From an uncultured Ruminococcus sp. (GTDB lineage: Bacteria > Bacillota > Clostridia > Oscillospirales > Acutalibacteraceae): a DNA stretch of 64,000 bases. Of the stretch, positions 26,707-36,218 are shown one piece after another. Made by a program: the position numbers and the translations under genes. Positions within the stretch are counted from its first letter, which is position 1, and every line of letters starts with the position of its first letter. The notes beneath the pieces were generated by a model. It was not told where the DNA came from, made no database searches, and saw nothing but the letters and a program-made list of their open reading frames with translations. The stretch is from positions 1-64,000 of the forward strand of contig CACZYP010000009.1 in the NCBI GenBank assembly GCA_902785425.1, in the 5' to 3' direction.

Positions 26707-27276
26707 TTATTCCACGATTTTCGCCAATTCTGCATTTTCTTTGAACTCGCCCGTCAGCGTTCTTGTTTCCGTTCTTGCGGCTACGTTGCCTATGCCCCTC
26801 GCTGTCATGCAGCTGTGGGAGCCTACTATCTTTACGGCTACGGAGTCGGTGTTCGCTGCTTCGGCTATTATCTCGGCAATATCGCTGCCAAGCTTCTCCT
26901 GCAATTGCAGTCTCTTTGCAGCCATGTCACAGATGCGTGCGATCTTTGAAAGACCGAGAACTCTTCCGTTCGGGATATACGCAACGTTTACCGACATGTC
27001 GTACATCAAAGCGATATGATGCTCGCAATAGCTGAATACCGTTATGTCTTTCATCACGATGTACGGCTGTGTTGAATACTCCATATCGAACGTCTTGCCG
27101 AACATCTCGGCTATCTCGTGGTTGCTGTAGCGCATGCCCTCAAAAACTTCGCTGTACATATTTGCAACACGCTTCGGAGTTTCACGCAGTCCCTCACGGT
27201 CGGGGTCGTCGCCTATAGCTTCAAGCAAGCCACGAATATGATACTCAATTTTTTCTTTATCAAACTCTTTTTTCAT
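26707..27276 (-). CDS. folE: GTP cyclohydrolase I
   Basis: Opens GTP to 7,8-dihydroneopterin triphosphate, the first step shared by folate and queuosine precursor synthesis; here it supplies QueD. 189 residues with the family signatures DDPDREGLRETPKRVANMY, zinc and catalytic residues in FSYCEHHIALMY and GSHSCMTARGI, and KIARICDMAAKRLQLQE. It starts almost directly after queE, whose last codons carry its ribosome-binding site (GAGGGGAG). Its location inside the que operon points to queuosine use. Confidence 0.97.
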   Translation of the reverse strand: MKKEFDKEKIEYHIRGLLEAIGDDPDREGLRETPKRVANMYSEVFEGMRYSNHEIAEMFGKTFDMEYSTQPYIVMKDITVFSYCEHHIALMYDMSVNVAYIPNGRVLGLSKIARICDMAAKRLQLQEKLGSDIAEIIAEAANTDSVAVKIVGSHSCMTARGIGNVAARTETRTLTGEFKENAELAKIVE

Positions 27277-27277
27277 A

Positions 27278-27934
27278 TTATACTCCCCTCTTTTCGGGAT
27301 CCCAGATGAACTTATGAAGCTGGAGCTGCAAACGCACTCCGTTGAGATCGTTTTCTTTCATATGATCGACTATATGAGCAGGGTCTATTTTTCCGAATAT
27401 CGGGCTTAAATAGACATGACACAGCGCCGTGAGATCATACTCGTCAATAACGCTCACAGCGGCGGCAAGGTCTTTGTCGTCGCCCACGACGAACTTTACG
27501 GTATCTTCTTTTTCAAGATACTTATAATTCTCTTTGAGCATTTTGCTCTCCATGCCGCTTGACGGAGACTTATAGTCGAGCGTAAAGCAAGGTCTGTTCA
27601 CAGACTGAGATAATTCTTTGATAGAAATACTTCCATTCGTCTCGATCTCGACATTATGACCGTTTTCTATAAGCATATCGCACAGCGGCGCAAGCTCCTG
27701 AAGCATAGGCTCGCCGCCTGTGAGCGTAACGTTCGTAATGCCTTTGCAGTAAGCAGTGATCTCCTCTGCGGTCATCTCTTCAAACGGAGCGTCTTCAACA
27801 CAAGCCCAGCGTGTATCGCAATAGCTGCAATGAAGATTACAGCCCTTGAATCTGACAAAAACGGCAAGCTCTCCCGCACGGGCGCCCTCGCCGTTGATGC
27901 TTACAAATTTTTCCGCAACGGGATATTTACTCAT
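27278..27934 (-). CDS. queE: 7-carboxy-7-deazaguanine synthase QueE (radical SAM)
   Basis: Radical SAM enzyme converting 6-carboxytetrahydropterin to 7-carboxy-7-deazaguanine. 218 residues from the chosen ATG (GGAGG 6 nt upstream). The cluster motif is CNLHCSYCDTRW, the shortened CxxxCxxC region of QueE, preceded by SINGEGARAGELAVFVRFKG. GGEPMLQ binds SAM. The start overlaps the end of queD by 8 nt, giving translational coupling. Confidence 0.97.
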   Translation of the reverse strand: MSKYPVAEKFVSINGEGARAGELAVFVRFKGCNLHCSYCDTRWACVEDAPFEEMTAEEITAYCKGITNVTLTGGEPMLQELAPLCDMLIENGHNVEIETNGSISIKELSQSVNRPCFTLDYKSPSSGMESKMLKENYKYLEKEDTVKFVVGDDKDLAAAVSVIDEYDLTALCHVYLSPIFGKIDPAHIVDHMKENDLNGVRLQLQLHKFIWDPEKRGV

Positions 27935-28358
27935 CATGACCCTCCGCATAAACAGCACAGTTATCGGGTGTTTCGTAAACGGTAATGCTCTTTACGGGAA
28001 GCCCCTGTGCGCCAAGCTTTTCAAAGAAGTCGTGTGCAAGATTTTCGGCAGTCGGGCGGTACGAAAGCTCTGTCAGGCTGAAATTCTCGCTTTGAAGCGC
28101 CTCTATCGTTGAAGCTTTGAGCGAGCCTTTCTCATAAAGCAGCGTATGGTCAAAGCTATCGGCAAGACTGCGGACGATCTTTTTCATATCGCCGAAGTCG
28201 ATCAGCATACCACGCTTTTCGCCGCACTCAACCGTTTCCTTTCCGCCTATCCTGACCTTTACCACCCAATGGTGACCGTGGATATTCGCACATTTTCCGT
28301 TATAGCCCGAAAGAAAATGAGCCGCATCAAAAGACGCAGAAGTTTCCAGATAATACAT
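27927..28358 (-). CDS. queD: 6-carboxytetrahydropterin synthase QueD
   Basis: Converts dihydroneopterin triphosphate to 6-carboxytetrahydropterin. 143 residues of the PTPS fold. Zinc ligands are in FDAAHFLSGYNGKCANIHGHHW, the catalytic Cys lies in the same loop, and PTAENLAHDFFEKL is the C-terminal signature. First gene of the que operon, preceded by a leader with a preQ1-I aptamer and a terminator hairpin, so its expression should fall when preQ1 is plentiful. Confidence 0.96.
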   Translation of the reverse strand: MYYLETSASFDAAHFLSGYNGKCANIHGHHWVVKVRIGGKETVECGEKRGMLIDFGDMKKIVRSLADSFDHTLLYEKGSLKASTIEALQSENFSLTELSYRPTAENLAHDFFEKLGAQGLPVKSITVYETPDNCAVYAEGHDE

Positions 28359-28370
28359 AGCAATACCTCA

Positions 28371-28401
28371 TAAAAACAAAAAGTGCGGCAAAAAGCCGCA
28401 C
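28371..28401 (-). terminator. Leader terminator (expression platform) of the que operon
   Basis: On the minus strand GTGCGGC, TTTTT loop, GCCGCAC, then TTTTTGTTTTTA, ending 12 nt before the queD start. An intrinsic terminator placed between promoter and first gene means transcription attenuation. Confidence 0.88.
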
Positions 28402-28421
28402 CTATTCCGTCAAAAAAACAG

Positions 28422-28464
28422 CCCTGGTTTTGTTTAACGACAGGATGGTGCAAATGAACTGTCG
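28422..28464 (-). promoter_or_regulatory. preQ1-I riboswitch aptamer
   Basis: On the minus strand CGACAG and CTGTCG form P1 around a loop TTCATTTGCACCATC, followed by the A-rich tail TTAAACAAAACCAGGG. Stem, C-containing loop and A-rich tail ending in GG match the preQ1-I layout; the tail is very close to the UUAACAAAACAAGG of the Thermoanaerobacter tengcongensis aptamer. It lies between a consensus promoter and a terminator upstream of preQ1 genes, so three lines of evidence agree. Confidence 0.85.
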
Positions 28465-28472
28465 GCACTTTT

Positions 28473-28501
28473 ATTATAGCTCGGACGGATGGACTTGTCA
28501 A
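28473..28501 (-). promoter_or_regulatory. que operon promoter
   Basis: Perfect consensus TTGACA, 17-nt spacer, TATAAT on the minus strand. The leader begins about 9 nt upstream of aptamer P1. The -35 lies a few bases from the arm of a family-1 repeat. Confidence 0.9.
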
Positions 28502-28506
28502 TACAT

Positions 28507-28708
28507 ATTCAATGGACAATTGACAATTGACAATGGACAATGGACAATTGCGGAAGCGGCTGCGCCGCTTGATTTTATATTAGTGTTTTTATACTTAATA
28601 GTTTTCTCACAGCAGCGAATAAAGTATTGCTCTGCGAGAACTAATACAAATCCAACTCGGCGAAACCGAGTTCCTTAATTGTCAATTATCCATTGTCAAT
28701 TGTCAATT
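28507..28708 (+). repeat. Family-1 element
   Basis: CAATTGA/CAATGGA heptads, GGAAGCGGCTGCGCCGCTT hairpin, TATATTAGT...ACTAATACAAATCC arms, core CAGCAGCGAATAAAG, then an AACTCGGCGAAACCGAGTT hairpin with one mispair, and inverted heptads. It lies between the addA terminator and the que promoter. Confidence 0.9.
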
Positions 28709-28746
28709 AAAAAAAGGTGAGGACAACGAATAATGCCGTCCTCACC
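28709..28746 (-). terminator. addA terminator
   Basis: On the minus strand GGTGAGGAC, a 13-nt loop, GTCCTCACC, then TTTTTTT. It lies 20 bp after the addA stop. Confidence 0.88.
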
Positions 28747-28765
28747 GTAAACTATTATCTAATCA

Positions 28766-31700
28766 TTAATCAAGATCGACCTCTATCTCCTCGCCGAGTG
28801 AAAAAGAGTACAGCACGCATCTGTCTACCTCTTTTCCGAAGATCTGCTCTGCGGCGTATTTGTAAAGCTCCAGCTGCCGTGTGTAGCGCTCTTTGAGTTC
28901 TTCGGGCGATTTAACGTAGTCGGTCTTGTAGTCTACGATAACAAGCTCGCCGTCAAGCTCGTACAGGCAGTCTATCGAGCCTTGGAGTATCATCTTTGCG
29001 GATGCATACGGCTCGACAAGCGTTTTGTCGGCAAGACCAGCCGGTATCTCCGTCATGAATGTGTACTCACGCTCAATCATCTGCGCCGCAAGCATTTCTT
29101 CCATAAGCGGCGAAGAAAGGAACCGTTCGAGCTTTTCGTTTCTGATGCAGTCCGCCTGCTCTTTCGTAAGCTTGTTTAAAGATACGAACCTGTCTTTCTC
29201 GGCGGAAATGTCGAGCCGTGCCTTTTTGAAGTCGCAGTACTGCGCAAATGCGTGCAGTGCAGTGCCTCGCTCCGCTCCGCTGAGACTGCCCGATCTCATG
29301 AATGACGGTTTCGCCTGCGCCGCAAACGTCTCGCCGCTTTCCTTTTCGGCAACGGCTGAGGCTGCGACTTTCATTCCTATAGAGCATTCCTTTGCATACG
29401 GATAACGGCGTGAAAGGCGGCTTGCTATCTTCTTGTATTCTTCCGAAACGTCTTCTTTTGCAAACGCTTCCTCTGTGCATATCGTATCGGCTTCTTCGGC
29501 AGTTTCTCCGTAATCTTCCGTTTTATCGGCTTCTGTTACAACTATATCCCAAAGGCTGTTATCGAAATTATCGGTCGGGATATCGGAAATTCCCGAAATA
29601 TCACGAAGCTTGCCGCCCGATCTGCAAACGAGCAGACAGCAGAGCAGTATATTCAGAAATCCCGATGATGACATAACGAGATACGGCGCAACGGCTCCGT
29701 CATAAACGAGCGCTTCGGCTGCCTTTTGGATCGTTTTTGAAGCGTCTGAAACGGCAGCCGTAAGAATAAGCCGTTCCTTTGCTCTCGTCATTGCAACGTA
29801 CAGTATCCTCAGCTCTTCCGAGATCAGCGAGCTTTCCATACTCTTTTCTATCGCACGCCGTGTGATGCCCTTGTAGCCGAACATCTTCTCCGTATCCACA
29901 ACATTCATTCCGGGGCCTATTTTGCTGTGCAGTATTACCTTGTCGGCCATATCTTTCGTGTTGAACTTAGAGCCGAGCTGCGACACGATGCAGAACGGAA
30001 ATTCAAGGCCTTTCGAGCCGTGTATCGACATAATAGACACGCAGTCCGACTTTTCGCCGCTCGTTCTTGAAGCGGTAGCAAGACTTCGCCCGTTTTCCGA
30101 AAGGCGCTCCAGAAAACCGATGAAACCCGAAAGTCCCTTAAAGCCGGAGCTTTCATACGTCTTTGCATATTCAAGCAAAAGGCGAAGATTTTTTCTTCTG
30201 TATTCGCCGTCTTCACCTGCAAGCACGATCTCAGGAAGCAGCGTTTCGTTATAGATGCGCTTTATCAGCTCGTCTGCCGAGATATTGTTTCCGAGCGAGC
30301 GCATATGAGAGAACATCTCCGTAACACGGGCGGCTTTTTCGTTTGATCCCGACTGTGACAGCAGTATCTCATAAAGGCTCACGCCCTTTTTGTCTGCTTT
30401 GAGCAAAGCAAGCTCGTCCGCCGTAAAGCCTGCAAGCGGACTGAGCAGAACAGCCGCAAGAGGAACGTCTCGTGCAGGGTTGTCTATAGCACGAAGCAGC
30501 GAGAGCATAAGCCGTATTTCAGGGCGTGAAAAGAAATCGCTGCCCTTATTGCTCACAGCAGGAACACCGAGCTTTGAAAGCTCGTCGATGTAAACGGAAG
30601 CATACTTCGTATCGCTTCGCATAAGGATACAGAAGTCAGACCACAGCGGCTTTCGCTTTGTGCCGTCACTCTGTGTGACCGTTTGAGCCGCCATCATTTT
30701 TTTGATGAGTTTTCCGACATACTGTGCTTCGATAACGGTGTTTTCATCTGCCGTACCGATCCCTGTTCCGATAAGGTGGAACGAAGCGGCGGGAACAGTT
30801 TCTTCGGGATAGCCTGCTTTCGGCACAAGCTCTTCTTCTTTCGTGTAGTCAACGCCGCCGACGTCCCGTGACATGATGTTTCTGAAAATGAAGTTGACGG
30901 CTTCCGTAACACCGCTCCTGCTCCGGAAATTGGCGTCAAGGTTCACCTTTGCGGGATAGCTTTCGCACGCCCTGTCATACGGGCGGCTTTCGTCTTTTCT
31001 GCGAATGAATATTTCGGGCATCGCAAGGCGGAAGCCGTATATGCTCTGCTTTACGTCGCCCACGACGAACAGATGCTTATCCTCATCGCTCACCGCTTTG
31101 AAGATGATATCCTGGACCTCGTTTGCGTCCTGATATTCGTCCACCATGACGTAATCGTAGCGCTTTGCTATCTCACGTGCTTCGTCTGTAAGCTCGAAGC
31201 CGTCCTCCGTTTCACGCACAAGAAGCTCCAGCGCCCAGTGTTCGACATCGGAAAAATCGCCTGCGCTGCGCTCCGCTTTAAGCTTCTGAAACTCATCCGA
31301 AAAGAGCAGAGTGAGCTTCAGAAGCGATGAAACCATCGGCCGCAGTTTTTCTATCTCCTCAAAAAACTCGGCAGAGGTTCTCCGGAACAACGGATCAAGC
31401 TCTTTTCTCACTACAGCCGCATACGATTTGCGGCACGCTCTTATCTCCTTTGAAACGGACTTCTGCGGCTCTTTTGTTGCCCCTTTGAAAGAAAGTTTCT
31501 CTTTCAGAAGCTCTTTGAGCTCTGCGATAAGGCGGCACGTATTATCCCACTCGCCGTCGTTTACGGAAAGGATAAGCTGTTCTATGCAGCCGCACTCATT
31601 GTCGGTGATATCCTGCGCTTTTTCAAAAAGCGGCTCGTCGTGCGCAAGCTCGTAAGCCTTGTTCGCCTGCGCCGAAACAAACGAAAGCGCTTTGACGGTG

Positions 31701-32359
31701 TACTGTGCGAGCGCTTCTCCCCAGACCGTTTTCCACGGAGAAGAAACATCTGATACATCGTAGTTATCAATGACCTTTTCCGCCCAGCTTTTCGGAAACG
31801 GCTGCGCTTCAAGAAAATGGTGTATCTTCAGCACCATGCTGCGCAGAGTAAGATCGTCGTGAGCGTCCGAAAACGCCTCGGACAACTGCATAAAGCCTTC
31901 GTCGGCGGAATCGTACATAGTATCAAGCACGGTGTCGAGAGCTGTGTTGAGAAGCACTTCCTTTTCGTCCTCGTCGATTATGCGGTAATCGCTCGGAAGG
32001 TCGAGCATGTAGAAATACTCCTTCGTAAGCGAAGTACAAAAACTGTCTATCGTGCTGATCTGAGCTTTCGGAAGAAGAAGCTGCTGCTCGATCAGCCGCT
32101 TGTTGAACGGGTCGTCTTTAAGCTTTTCCGAGATTGCCTTCGATATTCTCTGCTTCATCTCGCCTGCGGCTGCTTTTGTGAACGTCACCACAAGAAAGCG
32201 GTCGATATCCGTCGGTGAATCGGGGTCTGTAACGATGTCGATTATCCTCTGAACGAGAACCGCCGTCTTTCCCGAGCCTGCGGCTGCCGAAACGAGCAGA
32301 GGGCCGCCCCTTGCGTCTATAGCGTCTTTCTGCGCATCTGTCCATTGCACTTTACTCAT
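28766..32359 (-). CDS. addA: ATP-dependent helicase/nuclease subunit A (AddA)
   Basis: Large subunit of the Firmicute RecBCD counterpart: 3'-5' UvrD-like helicase plus RecB-type nuclease for double-strand break repair. 1197 residues. Walker A is VSAAAGSGKTAVLVQRI (about 22-38), Walker B VMVDEYQDANEVQD, helicase motif VVGDVKQSIYGFR, and late helicase motifs SIMSIHGSKGLEFP and LYVAMTRAKERL. The C-terminal nuclease motif is GSIDCLYELDGELVIVDYKT. The start overlaps the addB stop by 8 nt. A terminator follows. Confidence 0.97.
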   Translation of the reverse strand: MSKVQWTDAQKDAIDARGGPLLVSAAAGSGKTAVLVQRIIDIVTDPDSPTDIDRFLVVTFTKAAAGEMKQRISKAISEKLKDDPFNKRLIEQQLLLPKAQISTIDSFCTSLTKEYFYMLDLPSDYRIIDEDEKEVLLNTALDTVLDTMYDSADEGFMQLSEAFSDAHDDLTLRSMVLKIHHFLEAQPFPKSWAEKVIDNYDVSDVSSPWKTVWGEALAQYTVKALSFVSAQANKAYELAHDEPLFEKAQDITDNECGCIEQLILSVNDGEWDNTCRLIAELKELLKEKLSFKGATKEPQKSVSKEIRACRKSYAAVVRKELDPLFRRTSAEFFEEIEKLRPMVSSLLKLTLLFSDEFQKLKAERSAGDFSDVEHWALELLVRETEDGFELTDEAREIAKRYDYVMVDEYQDANEVQDIIFKAVSDEDKHLFVVGDVKQSIYGFRLAMPEIFIRRKDESRPYDRACESYPAKVNLDANFRSRSGVTEAVNFIFRNIMSRDVGGVDYTKEEELVPKAGYPEETVPAASFHLIGTGIGTADENTVIEAQYVGKLIKKMMAAQTVTQSDGTKRKPLWSDFCILMRSDTKYASVYIDELSKLGVPAVSNKGSDFFSRPEIRLMLSLLRAIDNPARDVPLAAVLLSPLAGFTADELALLKADKKGVSLYEILLSQSGSNEKAARVTEMFSHMRSLGNNISADELIKRIYNETLLPEIVLAGEDGEYRRKNLRLLLEYAKTYESSGFKGLSGFIGFLERLSENGRSLATASRTSGEKSDCVSIMSIHGSKGLEFPFCIVSQLGSKFNTKDMADKVILHSKIGPGMNVVDTEKMFGYKGITRRAIEKSMESSLISEELRILYVAMTRAKERLILTAAVSDASKTIQKAAEALVYDGAVAPYLVMSSSGFLNILLCCLLVCRSGGKLRDISGISDIPTDNFDNSLWDIVVTEADKTEDYGETAEEADTICTEEAFAKEDVSEEYKKIASRLSRRYPYAKECSIGMKVAASAVAEKESGETFAAQAKPSFMRSGSLSGAERGTALHAFAQYCDFKKARLDISAEKDRFVSLNKLTKEQADCIRNEKLERFLSSPLMEEMLAAQMIEREYTFMTEIPAGLADKTLVEPYASAKMILQGSIDCLYELDGELVIVDYKTDYVKSPEELKERYTRQLELYKYAAEQIFGKEVDRCVLYSFSLGEEIEVDLD

Positions 32360-35300
32360 TTCCTGCTCCCCCTTCCCCGTTCATTTCGTTTTCTATCTCT
32401 TCAAGAACAGCTTTGGAGCTGTCCTTTTCCACCGTGTTCTCAGCGTCGTCCTTTTCACGGCGGCACAGGTCTTTGAAGTCGCACCAATCGCACACGCCGA
32501 ACTGTGAATCTTTCCTTGTCGGTACTGCCTCTATCCTGCCGTCGTCAAGCTCGTCGCTCATGGCGATTATCTTGTTTTTAACGCAGATAAACAGCGCTGC
32601 AAGCTTTTCTTTCGAGATGCGGCTTTTGTCGGGCGTGTCGATATACGATTCGTCAAGGCCTTCCGACACGGCTTTGCTGTCAAGGAAGATTCCCTTCATT
32701 TTAAGCTCTGAGTTTTTCTTCGTTTCGGCAAGCTTTGCAAGCTCTGCCTTATCGGCGCCCGCATCGTCAACGCTTACGGCGCCCGAATCCGTTTTCATAT
32801 AGAACAGTGCGGCAGGTTCGAGCGTGTCTTTGTAGCGCTCGCCGCCGTTTTCGGCAACGGCAGAAAGATATATCAGCATTTGCAGATTAAGCCCGTTTAC
32901 AGCCTCGTCGAGCGAAAACTTTTTGCCGCCCGATTTGTAGTCGATAATGCGCACGGCGCTCTTGTCGCCAAGCTTCATGAGGTCTACACGGTCGATCTTG
33001 CCGTTTATGTCGATCCTGTTGCCGTTCGTTGAGGTCACGGTGTATGTGCCGATACCGCCGCTGCCTATTTTAAGCTCTGCGTCCTCCGGGCGGAAGCTTG
33101 TGTGAGCAAGCTCTTCAAACATATTGGAAAGCACCTTCCACACACGCCTGCGTGAGCGGTAGTAGAGCAGCTTGAAGCGCTCCGATTTGCCGCTTTTGCC
33201 GCCAAGTTCGTCTTCCATAAACGCTTCAAGAAGCTCGTCAAGAAGCTGACCGAGCTCTTTGTCGGTAAACGGCTCGTAATCTCTCTTGCGGTACTCTATT
33301 ATGACATGCTCCATTATGTAGTGCAGAAGATCGCCGTAAATGAGCGAATCGAGCTGCGCCTTGCGCCTGTCACGTATAGCTATGCCGTACTCGCAGAAAT
33401 ACTTGAAACGGCACTCGTAGAATTTCTCTATCTGCGAAGCGGAAAGATATTTGTTCCTGCCGAAAACTGCCGCCGCTGCGCCGTTTTTCGTAAGCTTTGC
33501 GGAGATATTCTTTATATCTGCGCCGAGCAAAGGCAGCCTTTCGGCGTATTCGTCGCTTTCTTTGAGGTACTGTTCAAGCGCCTTTGTAAAAGCGTCGTTA
33601 TCGCTGTGTGTTCTGGCGTAAAGCTCAAATGCGGAGCGCTCGCCGTTTATTCGTTCAAGCTTGCCCATACCGGAAGCACGGCATATTTTAAGCTTCGGCA
33701 GAAGCTTCATGATCTGATCAACGATAGACGACGGCTCGCACACGCCGCCCGAAAGTCCGCTTTTCGGGTACGACACGCACAGCTTGTCGCTCGGTGCGGA
33801 AACTGCATTGTAAACAAGGAACTTTTCCTGCCTGAACAGGTCGGAAACTGCATCGTAAAGCGGCAGACCGAGACTTATCAGGTCTTTACGCTCGGCGTCG
33901 TTGAACACACCGTCCGGCACGGGGATATGCGGAAACTCGCCGTCAACCGCACCGACAACAAAAACGGCATACGGCTTTGAAAATCTCATGCTGTCTGCCT
34001 TGCCGACAACTACCTGATCGAGCGTCTGCGGAATATCCGAAAGCGACGAGCTGCGGATCATCATGCGGAAAAGCTCCGCATATCGTTTTACAGTGAGCCT
34101 GCGTGAGCCGAGAGCAGCGTGCAGCTTGTCGAACATCTCAACGAGCATATCCCACAGGCGCACCTCTTCCGAAGAAAACTCCTCGCTTCTTATAGCTCTG
34201 TTTTTTATCAGCGTATCAACGCCGCCCGTGATGAGAAAATCGTAAAGCGCCGCCGATATCTCGTGCGACTCGAAGCTGTCGCCGCCGAGCCTTTCAAGAA
34301 GCATGGAAAACGGCTTTGCTATGACCTCTCTCGTTTCGTTAAGCTCCGAAAGAACTCTTGTGTCGTCTTCTGTAAAACTCTGAACGTAGCCTCTCGGATG
34401 CGCCGTAAACGGAGCAAAAAAGCTTCTGCCACGCAGCCCCCATACGTAGATATAGTTTTCAAGCTGCGCCGCACTGTAGCCCGACACGCCGAGCATACCG
34501 CTCTTTACGGCGGTCATCAGCTTTTCTTCGTCGTTTGGCGACATGACCCAGTCGAGCGCCGCCGTTATGAGCAGAATAAGCGGTTTTGCTTCTACAGGCT
34601 CCGACTTTGACATAAAGTACGGCACGCCGCACTTGTCGAAAACATCATCGATGATGCCGTCGTACCTGTCGCTTTTCCGGAAAACGACGGCGATATCACG
34701 ATAGCGGCATTTTCCCGAAAGCGCAAGATCGTTTATCCTGCCTGCTATATATTCGCACTCCTCGTAAACGTCGGAAGCTTCAAAAACGGTCACATCATCG
34801 GGAAGATCCTCGGGCGCTTCTTCCTGTTCGAGGCGGTAGATATTCTCCTCTATGAACATGAGCGTTTCGCTGTTTGTACGTCTGTTTTTGCAAAAGCTTG
34901 TATCGCTGCGGCAGTCTGTGCCGAGCTTCTTTGCGCTTCGTTTAAGGCGTTTTTTCGTTCTGTCAACGGTGTAGAAAAGCTCGTCGCCGTCGTTTATATC
35001 TTTGCAAAGCGAGAAGTATATCTCCTTGCTCTGCTCCATCATAAGTTCGAGTATCTTGTGCTGCTGCGCCGTAAAGCCGCTGAAATCGTCAACGGCGATG
35101 ATATAGCCGTCAAAAAAGTTTGTTTCACGAATGCGCTGTTCAAGGCGGATATCGTTGTCGTAAGGATCGACGCCGCTTTGCTCTACATTTGCATTGTAAG
35201 CGTCGTAGATAAACGCAAGCTCCCTGAGCTTTTTGCGAAGCTCGCCGCTGTCTGTCTCGCCTGCTTTATCCCTGAGCGTTTCGGGCAGAACGCCGCACTG

Positions 35301-35684
35301 CTTCATCTCCTTTACGGCAGACGAAGCAAGCTGTGCAAACTGCGGCTTGTTCGCCTGCTTCTCATAAAGAGAAAGCTCCTCGGCGATATCCTCCAGCGTA
35401 TACGACATGATTATACTTCGGATACTGTCGTCTATGGCGTTTTTCATCTCTGCATTCGTCTCGCTCATGACCATATAGTAAAGACGTGTGAACGACATTA
35501 CACGAACGAGCCTTGCGTCCTTAGGACCGAGCAGACGCAGAAGCTGCGTTTCGCACTCAAACGAGCTTTGCTCGGGTATCAGATACAGAAGCTTTTTTTC
35601 GCCGCTTTTCACCGCCTCGGCAAAACGCTCATAGATGCGGAAAGTTTTTCCGCTGCCGCTTCTCCCTTCGAGTAGTGTTATCAT
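32352..35684 (-). CDS. addB: ATP-dependent helicase/deoxyribonuclease subunit B (AddB)
   Basis: Partner of AddA, with an N-terminal helicase-like fold and a C-terminal nuclease carrying an iron-sulphur staple. 1110 residues from the ATG at 35684 (GGAAGG 8 nt upstream); longer in-frame starts run into intergenic repeat sequence and are rejected. LLEGRSGSGKTFRIYE is the Walker-A-like loop. The four cluster cysteines are visible as FYECRFKYFCEYG and, far downstream, GVCDWCDFKDLCRRE. The nuclease motif is VRIIDYKSGGKKFSLDEA. First gene of the addBA pair. Confidence 0.96.
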   Translation of the reverse strand: MITLLEGRSGSGKTFRIYERFAEAVKSGEKKLLYLIPEQSSFECETQLLRLLGPKDARLVRVMSFTRLYYMVMSETNAEMKNAIDDSIRSIIMSYTLEDIAEELSLYEKQANKPQFAQLASSAVKEMKQCGVLPETLRDKAGETDSGELRKKLRELAFIYDAYNANVEQSGVDPYDNDIRLEQRIRETNFFDGYIIAVDDFSGFTAQQHKILELMMEQSKEIYFSLCKDINDGDELFYTVDRTKKRLKRSAKKLGTDCRSDTSFCKNRRTNSETLMFIEENIYRLEQEEAPEDLPDDVTVFEASDVYEECEYIAGRINDLALSGKCRYRDIAVVFRKSDRYDGIIDDVFDKCGVPYFMSKSEPVEAKPLILLITAALDWVMSPNDEEKLMTAVKSGMLGVSGYSAAQLENYIYVWGLRGRSFFAPFTAHPRGYVQSFTEDDTRVLSELNETREVIAKPFSMLLERLGGDSFESHEISAALYDFLITGGVDTLIKNRAIRSEEFSSEEVRLWDMLVEMFDKLHAALGSRRLTVKRYAELFRMMIRSSSLSDIPQTLDQVVVGKADSMRFSKPYAVFVVGAVDGEFPHIPVPDGVFNDAERKDLISLGLPLYDAVSDLFRQEKFLVYNAVSAPSDKLCVSYPKSGLSGGVCEPSSIVDQIMKLLPKLKICRASGMGKLERINGERSAFELYARTHSDNDAFTKALEQYLKESDEYAERLPLLGADIKNISAKLTKNGAAAAVFGRNKYLSASQIEKFYECRFKYFCEYGIAIRDRRKAQLDSLIYGDLLHYIMEHVIIEYRKRDYEPFTDKELGQLLDELLEAFMEDELGGKSGKSERFKLLYYRSRRRVWKVLSNMFEELAHTSFRPEDAELKIGSGGIGTYTVTSTNGNRIDINGKIDRVDLMKLGDKSAVRIIDYKSGGKKFSLDEAVNGLNLQMLIYLSAVAENGGERYKDTLEPAALFYMKTDSGAVSVDDAGADKAELAKLAETKKNSELKMKGIFLDSKAVSEGLDESYIDTPDKSRISKEKLAALFICVKNKIIAMSDELDDGRIEAVPTRKDSQFGVCDWCDFKDLCRREKDDAENTVEKDSSKAVLEEIENEMNGEGGAGNE

Positions 35685-35775
35685 AGTAAGTACCTTCCGA
35701 TCGATTGGATTTGGTTCTATTATAACACAATCGCAAAGGCATGACAACAGGGGGGAGCGCTCGCTTTGCTCGCTC

Positions 35776-35960
35776 AAAGAATAACGAATAAATAATAAAG
35801 AATAATGTCGGAAGCGGCTGCACCACTGACAAATTGAAAATTTAGGAGACGCTTCGCTCCTGATTTTGTAAGTGTGGAATGTGGAGTGTGGAATTGCGGA
35901 ACTCGGCTTCGCCGAGTTGATTTGTATTGATGTATCGGTAAACCAAACTTCATTACAGCA
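35776..35960. repeat. Decayed composite of family-1 modules (GAATAAx and AATGTGG arms)
   Basis: It begins with units GAATAAC, GAATAAA, TAATAAA, GAATAAT (7-nt period), then a broken GCGGCTGC hairpin, AAATTGA heptads, GGAGACGCTTCGCTCC, AATGTGG-type heptads, AACTCGGCTTCGCCGAGTT and TTTGTATTGATG. At least three arm flavours are stacked. The rest of the 570-bp addB upstream region has no gene; 35960-36140 holds only hairpin-rich sequence. Confidence 0.65.
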
Positions 35961-36144
35961 GCCGCACGCCGTCAACGGTGGCGTGGGCGGAATGATTGGA
36001 TAAATCAAATAGAGCGATAAAGCTGCCTGACCATACTCTCCCCCCGAGAAAGCCTGTGAGGATTCTTAAGGGGGGGGACGGCCTGCGCAGAAGCATCCCA
36101 CCGCAGAAAAGCCAAAGATGAGTCCCCACTTAAGAGCGTTTTTG

Positions 36145-36215
36145 CTTACTTTTGCCGCTTAGCAAAAGTAAGGGAAGCACTCGATTTAATCAGTGTTTCC
36201 TTAATCTACTTATAA
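36145..36215. repeat. Hairpin plus family-2 terminal repeat fragment
   Basis: CTTACTTTTGC and GCAAAAGTAAG form a perfect 11-bp stem (36145-36172). Adjoining it, GGAAGCACTCGATTTAATC and AGTGTTTCCTTAAT repeat the family-2 end seen at 70-94. No internal part of the element is present, so this is a solo terminus. Confidence 0.55.
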
Positions 36216-36218
36216 ATA

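Noticed and set aside
35685..36008. N-terminal extension of AddB by 108 residues
   Set aside because: It would translate decayed repeats. The start at 35684 gives the conserved ITLLEGRSGSGKT with a good ribosome-binding site.
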